Assembly: GCA_945947925.1 (NCBI GenBank)
Contig: CAMEZU010000064.1
Location: forward strand, 1-8,514
Direction of reading: 5' to 3'
Source of the DNA: an uncultured Verrucomicrobiota bacterium
Lineage (GTDB): Bacteria; Verrucomicrobiota; Kiritimatiellia; RFP12; UBA1067
Length of the DNA stretch: 8,514 nucleotides
Part shown: one piece after another, positions 1-6,968 of the stretch
How the letters are laid out: each line of letters begins with the position of its first letter
Position numbering within the stretch: the stretch's first letter is position 1
Notes under the pieces: generated by a model
Database searches by the model: none
What the model was told of the DNA's origin: nothing
The model's input: only the letters and a program-made list of their open reading frames with translations
Program-made: the position numbers and the translations under genes

Positions 1-1512
1 CAGGTCCTGCCGGTCCGGGACGGACTCGCCCTCAAGCGCGACCTCCTCGCGCGGCTCAAGGGCGGCAACGCGCCCGAGCTCGTCCGCGAGCTGAAGCTGA
101 TGTCCGACGCCACGCTGACGCTGCCGCCGGAGAGGGTCCGCATCATCCACGGCGACCTCCACTGGGAGAACTTCCGCTTCGACCGGGGATGCGTCTCCGG
201 CTTCCTCGACATCGAGGAGCTGCGCTTTGGAACGCCGGCCGAGGACCTCGTGCGCTACGTCGTCTGCCGCGCCGAGCATCTGCGCTGGTATGCGCTCGGC
301 CGCCTTCGCCGGCTGCGCGCCGCCTTCGCCGAATTTGTGCGTCGCACGCCGTACACGCGCGGCGAGTGGCTCTTCGCCATCGACGGGTACCTCCTCCGCA
401 AGCTCGACAAGAAGATTGCCGGAAAGAAGCTCTCCTGGACGACGCGGAAGAACCTCGCCTTCCGGCTCGGTTTCTACCGGACGCTCCGCGACATCGTCGA
501 CGCCGCGCTCCCGCACGAGCGTCCCGACGGCCGCACGGTCGTCAAGGTGTTCGGCGGAACGGTGGCGCGGTTCATGGGGACGCGGACCTTCGACTGGGGC
601 GAGCGCTACCGCTTCACCTGCGATCCCGCGTGCCGGGACTACGACTGGCTTTGCGTCTATGACGAGATCGCGGACGGCTATCCGGGAGTGGCGGGCGGCA
701 AGCTGCGCGTCCGGTGTCCGAAGTCGCGCACGATGCTCCTGACGCAGGAGCCCGTCTCGCTCAAGTTCTACAACGCCTCGTACGTGCGCCAGTTCGGGAC
801 GCTCCTGACGAACCGTCCGCCGTCCGCCGAGAACCATCCCGGCTACCGCAAGGGCGCGGGATACATGGTCTGGTACACGGGGCGCAGTTTCGCCGCGGAG
901 CGGGACCGCACCGTGTCCGAGAAGACGAAGACGCTTTCGGCCGTCTATTCATCGAAACGCATGACGCACACGCAGCATGGGAACCGCTATCGGTTCCTCG
1001 AGCTCCTGAAGCGCGAGATTCCCGGATTCGACTGGTACGGGAAGGGCGTGCGTCCGATTGCGGACAAGTTCGAGGTGCTCGACGCCTACAAGTACCATCT
1101 CGCCTTCGAGAACCACATGGGGGCGGGACACTGGACGGAGAAGCTCGCGGACGCGCTTGTCGCGGGGTGCCTCCCGTTCTACGCAGGCGATCCGACCGTG
1201 GACGAGGTCCTGCCGGCCGAGAGCTTCATCCGCATTCCCGCGGACGATCCCGAGCGCGCGCTCGCCATCGTCCGCAAGGCGATTGCGGACGGCGAGTACG
1301 ACAAGCGCAAGGGGGCGATCGCGCGGGCGCGCGAGCTGCTGCTGACGCGCTACAACCTGTTCGCCCAGATCGTCGCGGCGATCGAGGCGGCGCCGGCGGA
1401 CCGCGGGGACGGTTCGTGCGTCCTCGTCACGCGGCACCACACCCGTCTGTATCCGTGCGCGGCCCTGTCGGACCTCGCGCATCACATCCGCCGGTTGTTC
1501 AAGCGTTCATAG
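1..1512 (+). CDS. Kinase-GT10 fusion protein (small-molecule/LPS-kinase-like domain plus fucosyltransferase-like domain), 5' partial
   Basis: The reading frame is open from the first base and ends at TAG 1510-1512, giving 503 visible residues. The ATG at 100 is not a credible start: it has no Shine-Dalgarno and would begin only 16 residues before a kinase catalytic loop, so the kinase N-lobe must lie off the left edge. Visible residues 50-57 read HGDLHWEN (catalytic Asp52, metal-binding Asn57) and 69-73 read LDIEE, the second metal site, as in aminoglycoside phosphotransferase/LPS kinase-like folds. From about residue 180 the protein changes to a GT10 fold: DYDWLCVYDE (213-222), an EP pair (250-251), a Ser-rich/Arg stretch near 313-332, and the GT10 hallmark YKYHLAFEN...TEKL...AG (363-390). 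Known GT10 enzymes transfer fucose from GDP-fucose. Sugar donor and acceptor here are inferred, not shown. It is followed 14 bp later by another glycosyltransferase-like gene, suggesting one operon for a surface glycan. Fold assignment is confident; substrate is not. Confidence 0.85.
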   Translation, partial: QVLPVRDGLALKRDLLARLKGGNAPELVRELKLMSDATLTLPPERVRIIHGDLHWENFRFDRGCVSGFLDIEELRFGTPAEDLVRYVVCRAEHLRWYALGRLRRLRAAFAEFVRRTPYTRGEWLFAIDGYLLRKLDKKIAGKKLSWTTRKNLAFRLGFYRTLRDIVDAALPHERPDGRTVVKVFGGTVARFMGTRTFDWGERYRFTCDPACRDYDWLCVYDEIADGYPGVAGGKLRVRCPKSRTMLLTQEPVSLKFYNASYVRQFGTLLTNRPPSAENHPGYRKGAGYMVWYTGRSFAAERDRTVSEKTKTLSAVYSSKRMTHTQHGNRYRFLELLKREIPGFDWYGKGVRPIADKFEVLDAYKYHLAFENHMGAGHWTEKLADALVAGCLPFYAGDPTVDEVLPAESFIRIPADDPERALAIVRKAIADGEYDKRKGAIARARELLLTRYNLFAQIVAAIEAAPADRGDGSCVLVTRHHTRLYPCAALSDLAHHIRRLFKRS

Positions 1513-1520
1513 GGGAGGGG
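1511..1520 (+). promoter_or_regulatory. Ribosome binding site of the glycosyltransferase-like gene
   Basis: AGGGGAGGGG overlaps the stop codon of the upstream gene. Its GGAGG core (1514-1518) lies 8 bases before the ATG at 1527. It selects that ATG as the start, although the frame is open much further upstream inside the previous gene. Confidence 0.8.
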
Positions 1521-1526
1521 AAACTT

Positions 1527-2324
1527 ATGGCATCATCCGAACATGTCAATGTCATCTGTCTGAAATGGGGCACGGCCTATCCGCCGTTCTACGTGAACCG
1601 TCTCTATGCGGGCGTGAAGCGCAACTTGCGGCGTCCGTTCCGCTTCGTCTGCTTCACCAACGAGCCAGAAGGGCTCGCCGAGGGCATCGAGGTGCGCCCG
1701 ATTCCGCCGAAGCCGGAGGGACTCGAGGCGAGGGGCAAGAACTGGCCGACCGTCTACACGAAGCTCGCGCTTTTCAAGGACGGCTGCGGCGACCTCACGG
1801 GACCGACCCTCTTCCTGGACATCGACCAGGTCATCGTCGGCGACATGGACCGCTTCTTCGACTACAAGCCGGGCGAGTTCTGCATCATCCGCAACTGGAT
1901 CGAGCGTCGGAAGCTCCTCTTCCGCCGTCGTCCGAAGATCGGCAACTCTTCGTGCTTCCGCTTCGAGGCGGGCAAGATGAATCGGGTCTGGGAGGCCTTT
2001 GCCGCGCATCTCGACGAGGCGTACAACAAGAAGAAGTACGCGACGGAACAGGCCTACATGACGCATGCGGTGGGACTCGACAAGGTGAACTGGTGGCCGG
2101 AGAGCTGGGTCGCCTCCTTCAAGCGCGTCTGCCACCGCATCTTCCCGCTGAACCGCTTCCTCCCGCCGAAGACGCCGAAGGGGGCGTCGATTCTCTGCTT
2201 CCACGGCCACCCCAATCCGAACGAGGCGATCGAGGGCTTCGCGCAACACAAGGGACGGAAGGTCCCGATTCACCAGACGACGCTTCCGGCGCCGTGGATC
2301 AAGGACCTGTGGGAGCTCGACTGA
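1527..2324 (+). CDS. Putative DxD glycosyltransferase of a surface-glycan operon
   Basis: Encodes 265 residues, probably cytoplasmic: no signal peptide or membrane segment is visible. The ATG is preceded by a strong Shine-Dalgarno, and the mature pattern begins at once (VNVICLKWG, then a region reading FRFVCFTNEPEGL). Residues 96-100 read LFLDID, an Asp-x-Asp metal/nucleotide-sugar site followed by a short hydrophobic strand, as in GT-A glycosyltransferases related to the GT8 type. Further conserved-looking stretches are FCIIRNW, the IGNSSCFRFEAG segment and a late ILCFHGHPNP segment, where the His may complete the metal site as in GT8 enzymes. I recognise it as a putative glycosyltransferase often annotated as hypothetical in capsule or LPS clusters. 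Donor and acceptor are unknown. It sits between two kinase-containing genes; its stop shares one base with the next start, so it is almost certainly co-translated with it. Confidence 0.8.
   Translation: MASSEHVNVICLKWGTAYPPFYVNRLYAGVKRNLRRPFRFVCFTNEPEGLAEGIEVRPIPPKPEGLEARGKNWPTVYTKLALFKDGCGDLTGPTLFLDIDQVIVGDMDRFFDYKPGEFCIIRNWIERRKLLFRRRPKIGNSSCFRFEAGKMNRVWEAFAAHLDEAYNKKKYATEQAYMTHAVGLDKVNWWPESWVASFKRVCHRIFPLNRFLPPKTPKGASILCFHGHPNPNEAIEGFAQHKGRKVPIHQTTLPAPWIKDLWELD
2311..2315 (+). promoter_or_regulatory. Ribosome binding site inside the preceding gene
   Basis: GGGAG lies within the last codons of the glycosyltransferase-like gene, 8 bases before the ATG at 2324. Together with the TGATG overlap it fixes the start of the kinase-like gene and indicates translational coupling. 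Confidence 0.6.
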
Positions 2325-3649
2325 TGGCGTCCGAACTGGCTCTTTTCGTCCTCTGGGAGAAGTCCCGGTTCGTGGAGGAGCGGATCCTCGCGGACCTGCG
2401 GCGCGAGACGAGCGTCCGCTACGTGAAGGAGCTTCGCTTCGAAGGGGATCCGGCGCTGGCGTTCCGGCGCTTCTACGGTCCGCGTCTTCCCGATGCGAAG
2501 CGCAAGCTCCGCAATTGCGGCGGCGGCGCCTTCCTGCTCGTCATCGTCGAGGACACGGCGCCCGACTATCGGACGATCGACGCAGGCGGGCGGCTGCCGA
2601 CGTATTGCAACGTGCGCCTTCACGCGCTGAAAAAGAGGTACCACCGATGGGCGGGCGGCGGACATCGCATCCACGGCACGATGGAGCCCGGCGAGTTCGC
2701 GCGCGACGTGCTGATGCTGACCGGCCATACGGAAGCCGAATGGCTGGCGGGGGTCCCCGAGGGAACGGTCGCGCCGCGGCTGCCCGAGGGGTGGTCCGCC
2801 GTTTCCGAGACCGCACCGTTCGCGGCGCGGACGCTCGAGCCCGGACTCGCTCCGGTGTTGGAAGACCGCCGTCTCTTCCTCGAGAACAAGTACATCAACG
2901 ACACCTTCCACGTCGGCACCTTCTGCGGCGTGCCGGCGATCGAGAAGACGTCCACGAAGGCGGTCTGGTCCATCGGCAACGAATACAGGCTCGGTAGCCG
3001 GATGCATGCCGCGGCACCGGCTGTCGTGCCGATGCCGCTCGCGTGGCGGTACGCGGGGGACGGACGCTCCGCCTCGGTCGTGACCGCGCGCGTGTCGGGT
3101 CCGTCCCTGACGGAACTCCTGTCGAAGGGCGTGACGGAGGCTCAGGCCGACGGCTTTGCGGCGGATATCCTGACGCTTGCCGACGCGCTGAAGGCGACGG
3201 GCATCGTCCACCGCGACCTTTTCACGGACAACCTCCTCCTTGACGCCGACGGACATCTCAAGGCGATCGACTGGCAGCTCGCCATCGACCGCGCCGACTA
3301 TCGCGAGGACCCGTGGGTCGTCCGCCACTGGAAGTTCCGCTACGTCGTCTTCGGCGTCAACCGCGAGCTCGGTCTCGGCGTCTGGAACGACTTCCATGCC
3401 CTCGGCAAGATCCTGGCTCAGCTTCCGCAGACGCCGGCTGTCGTCGTGGCCGCGCGGAAACTCGCCGCCGAAGCCGCGTCCATGACCTCTGCGGCGCCGC
3501 CGGACCGCCCGACGCGCGTCAAACTCTGGTTCTACGCGCTCTCGCTCCGCCTCCAGATGTTCCTCCGCGGACGCCGTCACCGCAAGTACGCGCAGCTCGA
3601 GCGCCGCTGGCGCACGGTGAAGTGCCGGTACTCGGCCGCGACGAACTGA
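2324..3649 (+). CDS. Kinase-fold protein with unknown N-terminal domain, glycan-operon associated
   Basis: Encodes 441 residues. The start ATG shares its A with the upstream TGA. The N-terminal part, about residues 1-150, is a separate soluble domain: it contains a CGGGAFLLVIVED strand and a RWAGGGHRIHGT segment, and I know no characterised function for it. The rest resembles a protein-kinase-like/LPS-kinase fold. Lys208 (in AIEKTS) and Glu220 could be the ATP-anchoring pair, residues 296-303 read HRDLFTDN (catalytic Asp298, metal Asn303), and Asp316 in AIDWQLA takes the place of the DFG Asp. Catalytic residues are intact, so activity is plausible. The C-terminal 60 residues are basic (many Arg/Lys), which might favour membrane or polyanion contact. 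LPS kinases such as KdkA or WaaP phosphorylate core sugars, and a similar role on the glycan made by the two upstream genes is the inference. A protein kinase or an inactive scaffold is possible. Confidence 0.78.
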   Translation: MASELALFVLWEKSRFVEERILADLRRETSVRYVKELRFEGDPALAFRRFYGPRLPDAKRKLRNCGGGAFLLVIVEDTAPDYRTIDAGGRLPTYCNVRLHALKKRYHRWAGGGHRIHGTMEPGEFARDVLMLTGHTEAEWLAGVPEGTVAPRLPEGWSAVSETAPFAARTLEPGLAPVLEDRRLFLENKYINDTFHVGTFCGVPAIEKTSTKAVWSIGNEYRLGSRMHAAAPAVVPMPLAWRYAGDGRSASVVTARVSGPSLTELLSKGVTEAQADGFAADILTLADALKATGIVHRDLFTDNLLLDADGHLKAIDWQLAIDRADYREDPWVVRHWKFRYVVFGVNRELGLGVWNDFHALGKILAQLPQTPAVVVAARKLAAEAASMTSAAPPDRPTRVKLWFYALSLRLQMFLRGRRHRKYAQLERRWRTVKCRYSAATN

Positions 3650-3655
3650 CGTGTC

Positions 3656-3681
3656 TTGTCCATAGGCCTGTCCTATGGCAA
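3656..3681. promoter_or_regulatory. Inverted repeat, candidate LysR-type operator upstream of metY
   Basis: Arms CCATAGG (3660-3666) and CCTATGG (3672-3678) flank CCTGT. TTG and CAA extend the dyad on both sides, with one unpaired T (3659). The core is ATAG-N7-CTAT, containing T-N11-A (T3663, A3675), the classic LysR-family recognition pattern. Its centre, 3669, is about 66 bp before the transcription start predicted from the -10 box, the usual LysR recognition site position. The same stem could instead form an RNA hairpin ending the kinase gene transcript, but no U-run follows it, which argues against an intrinsic terminator. Confidence 0.55.
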
Positions 3682-3698
3682 AGAGCTGAACCTTCCAA

Positions 3699-3728
3699 TT
3701 GGCATATCGTTCTGGAAAATGCAATAAT
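3699..3728 (+). promoter_or_regulatory. Sigma70-type promoter of metY
   Basis: TTGGCA (3699-3704, 5 of 6 to consensus) and AATAAT (3723-3728, 5 of 6) are separated by 18 bp. A TG one base before the -10 adds an extended -10 element. Transcription would start near 3735, leaving a leader of about 26 nt. The 111-bp gap is clearly more AT-rich than the genes around it. Confidence 0.65.
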
Positions 3729-3744
3729 GGTGTCGTTCCCAAGC

Positions 3745-3753
3745 AAAGGAGGT
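3745..3753 (+). promoter_or_regulatory. Ribosome binding site of metY
   Basis: AAAGGAGGT is a near-perfect anti-16S match 7 bases before the ATG at 3761, implying high translation and confirming that start. Confidence 0.85.
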
Positions 3754-3760
3754 AACGAAC

Positions 3761-5041
3761 ATGAGCGACACCACGAAGAAACTCCACGCCGAAACCCTGG
3801 CCCTGCATGCCGGCTGGAACGGCGATCCCGCGACACACGCCTGTGCGGTTCCCGTCTACCGCACGACCGCCTACAATTTCGACAACGCCCAGCATGGCGC
3901 GGACCTTTTCGCGCTGAAGCGTCCGGGCAACATCTACGCCCGTCTCATGAATCCGACGCAAGACGTCCTGGAGAAGCGTCTTGCGGCGCTTGAGGGCGGC
4001 CTCGGTGCGCTGACGCTCGCTTCGGGCACGGCGGCAATCTACTTCACGGTCACGAACATCGCCGAGTCCGGCACGGAATTCGTCTCGGCGGACAACGTGT
4101 ACGGCGGCACGTTCGTGCAGTTCAACACGATCCTTCCGCAGTCCAACAACATCAGGGTCCGCTGGACGCATCTCAACGACTTTGCGGCCGTCGAGTCGGC
4201 GATCAACGAGAAGACGCGCTTCGTCTACGTCGAGTCGATCGGCAATCCGGGCCTGGGCGTGGCGGACCTCGAGGGCTACGCGAAGGTCGCGCACAGGCAC
4301 GGTCTCCCCCTCGTCGTGGACGCGACGTTCGCGACGCCGATCCTCGAGCATCCGATCGCCTGGGGTGCGGACGTCGTCATCCATTCGCTCTCGAAGTGGA
4401 TTGGCGGACACGGTGCGGGCATCGGCGGCGTGGTGATCGACGCCGGGAAGTTCAACTGGGATTCGCCGCGCTTCCCGCTCTACACCGAGCCGGACGCGGG
4501 CTATCACGGCATCCAGTGGGGACCCGCGATTGGTGCGGCGGCCTTCATCACCCGCCTGCGCACGGTCGGCCTGCGCAACCAGGGTCCGACGCTCGCGCCG
4601 GATGCGAATTGGATCTTCCTGCAGGGCGTCGAGTCGCTGCCGCTCCGCATCGCCCGCCATGCCGAGAATGCGCTGAAGGTCGCGCAGTACCTCGAGAAGC
4701 ATCCGAAGGTCGCCTGGGTGAAGTATCCGACCCTGTCCGACCCGGAGCTTGCGCGGAAATACCTTCCGAACGGTGCCGGCGGCATGGTCGTCTTCGGCGT
4801 GAAGGGCGGCGTGAAGGAGGGCATCCGGTTCGCGGATGGGCTTGAGCTCTTCACCCAGCTTGCCAACGTGGGCGATGCGCGCTCCCTCGTCATCCATCCC
4901 GCCTCGGCGACGCATTCGCAGCTCACCGAGGAAGAGCAGAAGGCGACGGGCCTGCCGCCGGAACTCATCCGTCTCTCGATTGGCATCGAGCACATCGACG
5001 ACATCCTCGCGGATCTCGAACAAGCCCTGGCTCGGGTATAA
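3761..5041 (+). CDS. metY: O-acetylhomoserine sulfhydrylase (O-acetylhomoserine aminocarboxypropyltransferase)
   Basis: Encodes 426 residues, the usual length of MetY. This cytoplasmic PLP enzyme of the Cys/Met-metabolism family condenses O-acetyl-L-homoserine with sulfide to give homocysteine and acetate, so sulfur can enter methionine directly. Visible landmarks are YARLMNPT (Tyr59 and Arg61, which bind PLP phosphate from the partner subunit), SGTAA (88-92), Asp187 in VVDATFATP (pyridine nitrogen contact) and Lys212 in SLSKWIGGHG (Schiff-base lysine). The stretch NVGDARSLVIHPASATHSQL near the C-terminus is typical of the family and holds the carboxylate-binding Arg. The GHGAGIGGVVIDAGKF region favours MetY over cystathionine gamma-synthase, although some homologues take other thiols. 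A strong promoter, candidate LysR operator and strong ribosome site precede it; cysK follows after 42 bp. Confidence 0.95.
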   Translation: MSDTTKKLHAETLALHAGWNGDPATHACAVPVYRTTAYNFDNAQHGADLFALKRPGNIYARLMNPTQDVLEKRLAALEGGLGALTLASGTAAIYFTVTNIAESGTEFVSADNVYGGTFVQFNTILPQSNNIRVRWTHLNDFAAVESAINEKTRFVYVESIGNPGLGVADLEGYAKVAHRHGLPLVVDATFATPILEHPIAWGADVVIHSLSKWIGGHGAGIGGVVIDAGKFNWDSPRFPLYTEPDAGYHGIQWGPAIGAAAFITRLRTVGLRNQGPTLAPDANWIFLQGVESLPLRIARHAENALKVAQYLEKHPKVAWVKYPTLSDPELARKYLPNGAGGMVVFGVKGGVKEGIRFADGLELFTQLANVGDARSLVIHPASATHSQLTEEEQKATGLPPELIRLSIGIEHIDDILADLEQALARV

Positions 5042-5047
5042 ATGATT

Positions 5048-5056
5048 TGGTAAAAT
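5048..5056 (+). promoter_or_regulatory. Possible extended -10 promoter element for cysK
   Basis: TGG followed by TAAAAT (5051-5056) in the 42-bp metY-cysK gap matches an extended -10. The best -35 candidate, CTGGCT at 5027-5032 with 18 bp spacing, is weak. It may give cysK and the regulator some metY-independent transcription. The gap has no terminator, so read-through from metY is also expected. Confidence 0.4.
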
Positions 5057-5070
5057 ATCATACAGGCAAT

Positions 5071-5076
5071 AGGAGG
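5071..5076 (+). promoter_or_regulatory. Ribosome binding site of cysK
   Basis: AGGAGG lies 7 bases before the ATG at 5084, fixing the cysK start. Confidence 0.8.
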
Positions 5077-5083
5077 AACCGAT

Positions 5084-6004
5084 ATGTCTAAGATTGCTAA
5101 GAGTGTTCTTGATACCGTGGGCCATACGCCCCTCGTGGAAATTTCGAACAAGCTGAACCAGGGCGGTGCGCGCGTGCTCGCCAAGGTCGAGTTCTTCAAT
5201 CCGGGCGGCAGCGTCAAGGACCGCATCGCGGTCGCGATGATCGCGGCGGCCGAGAAGGAGGGCAGGCTCACGCCCGGCGCGACGATCGTCGAACCCACGT
5301 CCGGCAACACCGGCGTCGGTCTCGCCTGGGTCGCGGCCGTGAAGGGCTACCGCCTCATCCTCACGATGCCCGAGACGATGTCCGTCGAGCGCCGCAAGCT
5401 CGCGGCCGCCTATGGCGCGGAGATCGTGCTCACGCCGGGTGCGGACGGCATGAAGGGCGCCATTGCCAAGGCGGAGCAGATCGTCGAGGAGAACAAGGGC
5501 TTCATTCCGCTCCAGTTCGACAACCCGCACAACGCGCCGGCGCACTATGCGTCTACGGGTCCGGAAATCTGGGCGGATACGGACGGCCGGGTCGACGCCT
5601 TTGTCGCCGGCGTCGGTACGGGCGGCACGGTCTCGGGCACGGGCAAGTACCTCAAGGAGCGGAACCCCGCCGTCAAGGTCTATGCGGTCGAACCCGACAC
5701 CTCGCCGGTCCTTTCGGGCGGCAAGCCGGGTCCGCACAAGATCCAGGGCATCGGCGCGGGTTTCGTCCCGAAGGTGTACGACGCGGCGGTGGTCGACCAT
5801 GTCATTCCGGTTTCGGCGGACAACGCAGGCGCCACGGCGCGTGCGGCGGCGGCGAAGGAGGGTCTCTTGGTCGGCATCTCGTCCGGCGCCGCCCTTTATG
5901 CCGCGCTGGAGCTCGCGAAGCTGCCCGAATACGCCGGCAAGACGATTGTCGCGCTGCTTCCGGACACGGGCGAGCGTTACCTCTCCACGTGGCTGTTCGC
6001 ATGA
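5084..6004 (+). CDS. cysK: Cysteine synthase A (O-acetylserine sulfhydrylase)
   Basis: Encodes 306 residues, typical of CysK. This cytoplasmic PLP enzyme (fold type II) makes L-cysteine from O-acetyl-L-serine and sulfide. Lys45 in NPGGSVKDR is the Schiff-base lysine, PTSGNTG (71-77) is the substrate-binding loop, GTGGT (178-182) holds the PLP phosphate, KIQGIGAGFVP (219-229) is a CysK rather than CysM hallmark, and SSG (266-268) near the C-terminus contacts the pyridine nitrogen. The ending PDTGERYLST (293-302) is also typical. All catalytic elements are present. No serine acetyltransferase gene is in the window, so the O-acetylserine source is encoded elsewhere. With metY 42 bp upstream, the pair fixes sulfide into both cysteine and homocysteine. 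Its TGA overlaps the start of the regulator by four bases. Confidence 0.96.
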   Translation: MSKIAKSVLDTVGHTPLVEISNKLNQGGARVLAKVEFFNPGGSVKDRIAVAMIAAAEKEGRLTPGATIVEPTSGNTGVGLAWVAAVKGYRLILTMPETMSVERRKLAAAYGAEIVLTPGADGMKGAIAKAEQIVEENKGFIPLQFDNPHNAPAHYASTGPEIWADTDGRVDAFVAGVGTGGTVSGTGKYLKERNPAVKVYAVEPDTSPVLSGGKPGPHKIQGIGAGFVPKVYDAAVVDHVIPVSADNAGATARAAAAKEGLLVGISSGAALYAALELAKLPEYAGKTIVALLPDTGERYLSTWLFA

Positions 6005-6936
6005 CGCTCCAGCAGCTCAAGTACGCCGATGCCGTCGCCAGTTGCGGCAGCCTGAGTGAAGCGGCGCGCCGCGTGTTCGTCACGCAGCCGACGCTGACTG
6101 AAGCAATCCGGACCCTTGAGGAGGAGCTCCGGATTGCCATTTTCTCGCGCACCACGCGGGGCGTCACCGTCACGCGCGAGGGCGAGGAGTTTCTGGCTTC
6201 AGCCCGTCAGATCCTCGCTGACGCGGCCGCCATCCAGGCGAAATACACCGGCAAGTCCGTGCGTCTGCCGCAGTTCGCCGTCTCGACCCAGCACTACGCG
6301 TTTGCGGTCGAGGCGTTCATGGACGTCGTACGCACCTTCGGCGGCGCGAAGGACAGTTACGACTTTACTTTCCGCGAGACCGTGACGAGCGAGATCATCG
6401 ACGATGTCGCGCGCCACCGCAGCGAAGTGGGCGTGATGTACCTCTCGAAGCGCAACGAGTCGCCGCTCGTGAAGATCCTCCGTAAGGAGGACCTTGTCTT
6501 CGAGGCGCTCTTCGAGGCGAAGCCGCATGTTTTCCTCGGCAAGACCCATCCGCTCGCCCGTGCGAAGTCGATCCGGCCCGAACAGCTCGACGACTATCCG
6601 TTCCTCTCGTTCGAGCAGGGTTCCGAGAACGCGCTCTACTATGCCGAGGAAGTGATGCCGGCGATTGACCGCAAGCGCAATATCCGCGTGCGCGACCGTG
6701 CGACGATGACGAATCTCATTCTCGGACTCGACGGGTACACGGTCTCTTCCGGCGCGATTTCGCGCAGGCTCCACGGCCCTGACATCGTGTCTGTGCCGCT
6801 CGACTTCGACGACGCGATCCGCGTCGGCATCATTCACCGCAAGGCCGTCCCGCTGTCCCGTCCGGGTGCGGCGTTCGCCGCCGCCGTGCGCGAACGCACG
6901 GCCACGGCGGGACTTGACGGGTCAGCGGCGGTCTGA
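6001..6936 (+). CDS. LysR-type transcriptional regulator, CmbR/CysB-like, linked to sulfur genes
   Basis: Encodes 311 residues. The ATG at 6001 overlaps the cysK stop as ATGA. A GTG at 5989 in frame is possible, but the ATG gives the canonical LysR opening MTLQQLKYADAV. There is no clear Shine-Dalgarno, so translation probably depends on coupling to cysK. Residues 1-60 are the winged helix-turn-helix (recognition region around SLSEAARRVFVTQPTLTEAI, 17-36), followed by the linker helix and a periplasmic-binding-protein-like effector domain from about residue 90. The VSTQHYAF motif (94-101) resembles the ligand pocket of regulators such as CmbR of Gram-positive bacteria, which control cysteine and methionine genes. 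The likely effector is O-acetylserine, O-acetylhomoserine or another sulfur-pathway metabolite, by analogy only. A candidate LysR operator lies upstream of metY at 3656-3681. The Ala-rich C-terminal tail past about residue 290 looks dispensable. Confidence 0.9.
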   Translation: MTLQQLKYADAVASCGSLSEAARRVFVTQPTLTEAIRTLEEELRIAIFSRTTRGVTVTREGEEFLASARQILADAAAIQAKYTGKSVRLPQFAVSTQHYAFAVEAFMDVVRTFGGAKDSYDFTFRETVTSEIIDDVARHRSEVGVMYLSKRNESPLVKILRKEDLVFEALFEAKPHVFLGKTHPLARAKSIRPEQLDDYPFLSFEQGSENALYYAEEVMPAIDRKRNIRVRDRATMTNLILGLDGYTVSSGAISRRLHGPDIVSVPLDFDDAIRVGIIHRKAVPLSRPGAAFAAAVRERTATAGLDGSAAV

Positions 6937-6968
6937 TGCGCCCGGTCGCGCGGACGAAATCCTGATTA

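Noticed and set aside
949..1485. Other antisense open frames (also 1533-2273 and 6199-6837)
   Set aside because: Each is in register with the sense gene it overlaps, has no ribosome site, and translates to Arg/Leu/Val-rich sequence.
5042..5061. ATGAT-N10-ATCAT dyad between metY and cysK as an operator or terminator
   Set aside because: The arms are only 5 bp and AT-rich, the spacing does not fit T-N11-A, and no U-run follows. It overlaps a possible -10, so the AT-richness is explained.
5060..5072. GCCTGT match, on the minus strand, to the centre of the metY dyad
   Set aside because: Only a hexamer in the non-conserved spacer is shared and the dyad arms are absent, so chance is the simplest explanation.
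2270..5800. A 1176-codon open frame on the minus strand across three genes
   Set aside because: It is in codon register with three + strand genes that all sit in the same frame, so a stop could arise only from the codons TTA, CTA or TCA, which this GC-rich genome avoids. It has no recognisable domain and lies opposite metY, cysK and the kinase gene, which have clear motifs.
6937..6968. Possible terminator after the regulator
   Set aside because: The GC-rich run forms only a 3-bp stem (GTC/GAC) and is not followed by a U-run.
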